DNA of 5,508 bases from DASSHC01 sp035693105 (GTDB taxonomy: Bacteria > Chloroflexota > Chloroflexia > Thermomicrobiales > Thermomicrobiaceae): contig DASSHC010000161.1 in the NCBI GenBank assembly GCA_035693105.1, forward strand, positions 1-5,508, written 5' to 3'. Below the pieces are notes generated by a model. That model did not search any database. It had not been told where the DNA came from and saw only the letters and a list, made by a program, of their open reading frames with translations. Position numbers and translations under genes: made by a program. Positions 5,384 to 5,508 of the stretch are shown here, in pieces. Numbering within the stretch: position 1 is the first letter of the stretch; every line of letters starts with the position of its first letter.

Positions 5384-5508
5384 TTGATGGAGAGTTTGAT
5401 CCTGGCTCAGGAACAACGCTGGCGGCGTGCCTAATGCATGCAAGTCGGACGGGAACCCCTTTGGGGGTCGACCGTGGCGGACGGGTGAGGAGCACGTGGG
5501 GAACCTGC
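5384..5508 (+). rRNA. rrs: 16S ribosomal RNA, 5' end (partial)
   Basis: The universal 27F site (AGAGTTTGATCCTGGCTCAG, 5391-5410) is present. Counting back seven bases by E. coli numbering puts mature position 1 at about 5384. The sequence continues with the conserved AACGCTGGCGGCGTGCCTAA and GCAAGTCG segments. The V1 hairpin is short (ACCCC 5455-5459 with GGGGT 5464-5468, loop TTTG). After GGCGGACGGGTGAG it reads GAGCACGTGGG, where many bacteria read TAACACGTGGG. About 1.4 kb of the gene lies beyond the right edge, so taxonomy is only suggested: Chloroflexota is plausible. Confidence 0.97.

Noticed and set aside
1..5508. Search for a mobile element, CRISPR array, defence or toxin-antitoxin module, or another undescribed system
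   Set aside because: No transposase, integrase, terminal inverted repeats, spaced direct repeats or defence-type domains are visible. All substantial frames are accounted for by five ordinary protein genes and an rRNA operon start.

Overview
This is a GC-rich bacterial chromosome segment that runs into the 5' end of a 16S rRNA gene at its right edge. The GC-rich codon usage, the paired C-terminal repeats of the cell-wall enzyme (Y[FY]SETGH ... FGYP ... QYFER.RFEYHPE, a repeat I associate with Chloroflexota exported proteins) and the 16S start (CCTAATGCATGCAAGTCG) together suggest a member of the Chloroflexota, possibly Thermomicrobia-like. That placement rests on recall, not on a database search.

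Layout, left to right. (1) Positions 1-268, minus strand: the N-terminus of a D-aminoacylase-type amidohydrolase that continues off the left edge. (2) A 188-bp divergent spacer, then 457-2220, plus strand: a 587-residue exported peptidoglycan hydrolase with a lysozyme-like transglycosylase domain, a zinc-dependent N-acetylmuramoyl-L-alanine amidase domain and two Chloroflexota-type repeats. (3) Convergent to it, separated by only 9 bp, a minus-strand pair: a YihY/BrkB-family membrane protein (2964-3914) followed by a small probable lipoprotein (2230-2907), with a perfect hairpin just behind the YihY stop codon. (4) Divergent from YihY, 4026-4943, plus strand: a cation diffusion facilitator (CDF) metal transporter with an Asn at one expected metal-ligand position. 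(5) 4944-5383: a non-coding rRNA control region, then the first 125 bases of 16S rRNA.

The rRNA control region is the most informative part of the window. It holds two tandem sigma-70-type promoters, each with a perfect TTGACA, a 17-bp spacer and TATACT or TATAAT. Between them is a GC hairpin followed by TTTT, with an upstream 8-nt segment able to pair with one arm as an alternative fold. After the second promoter come a boxB-like hairpin and a boxA-like element, the usual order of an rrn antitermination site, and then a small hairpin directly at the mature 16S 5' end.

The protein genes look like independent chromosomal housekeeping or envelope genes. I see no mobile element, CRISPR array, toxin-antitoxin pair, phage gene or defence module, and no evidence for an undescribed multi-gene system. 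The less ordinary points are the rRNA leader architecture and residue substitutions in the CDF protein and the amidohydrolase.
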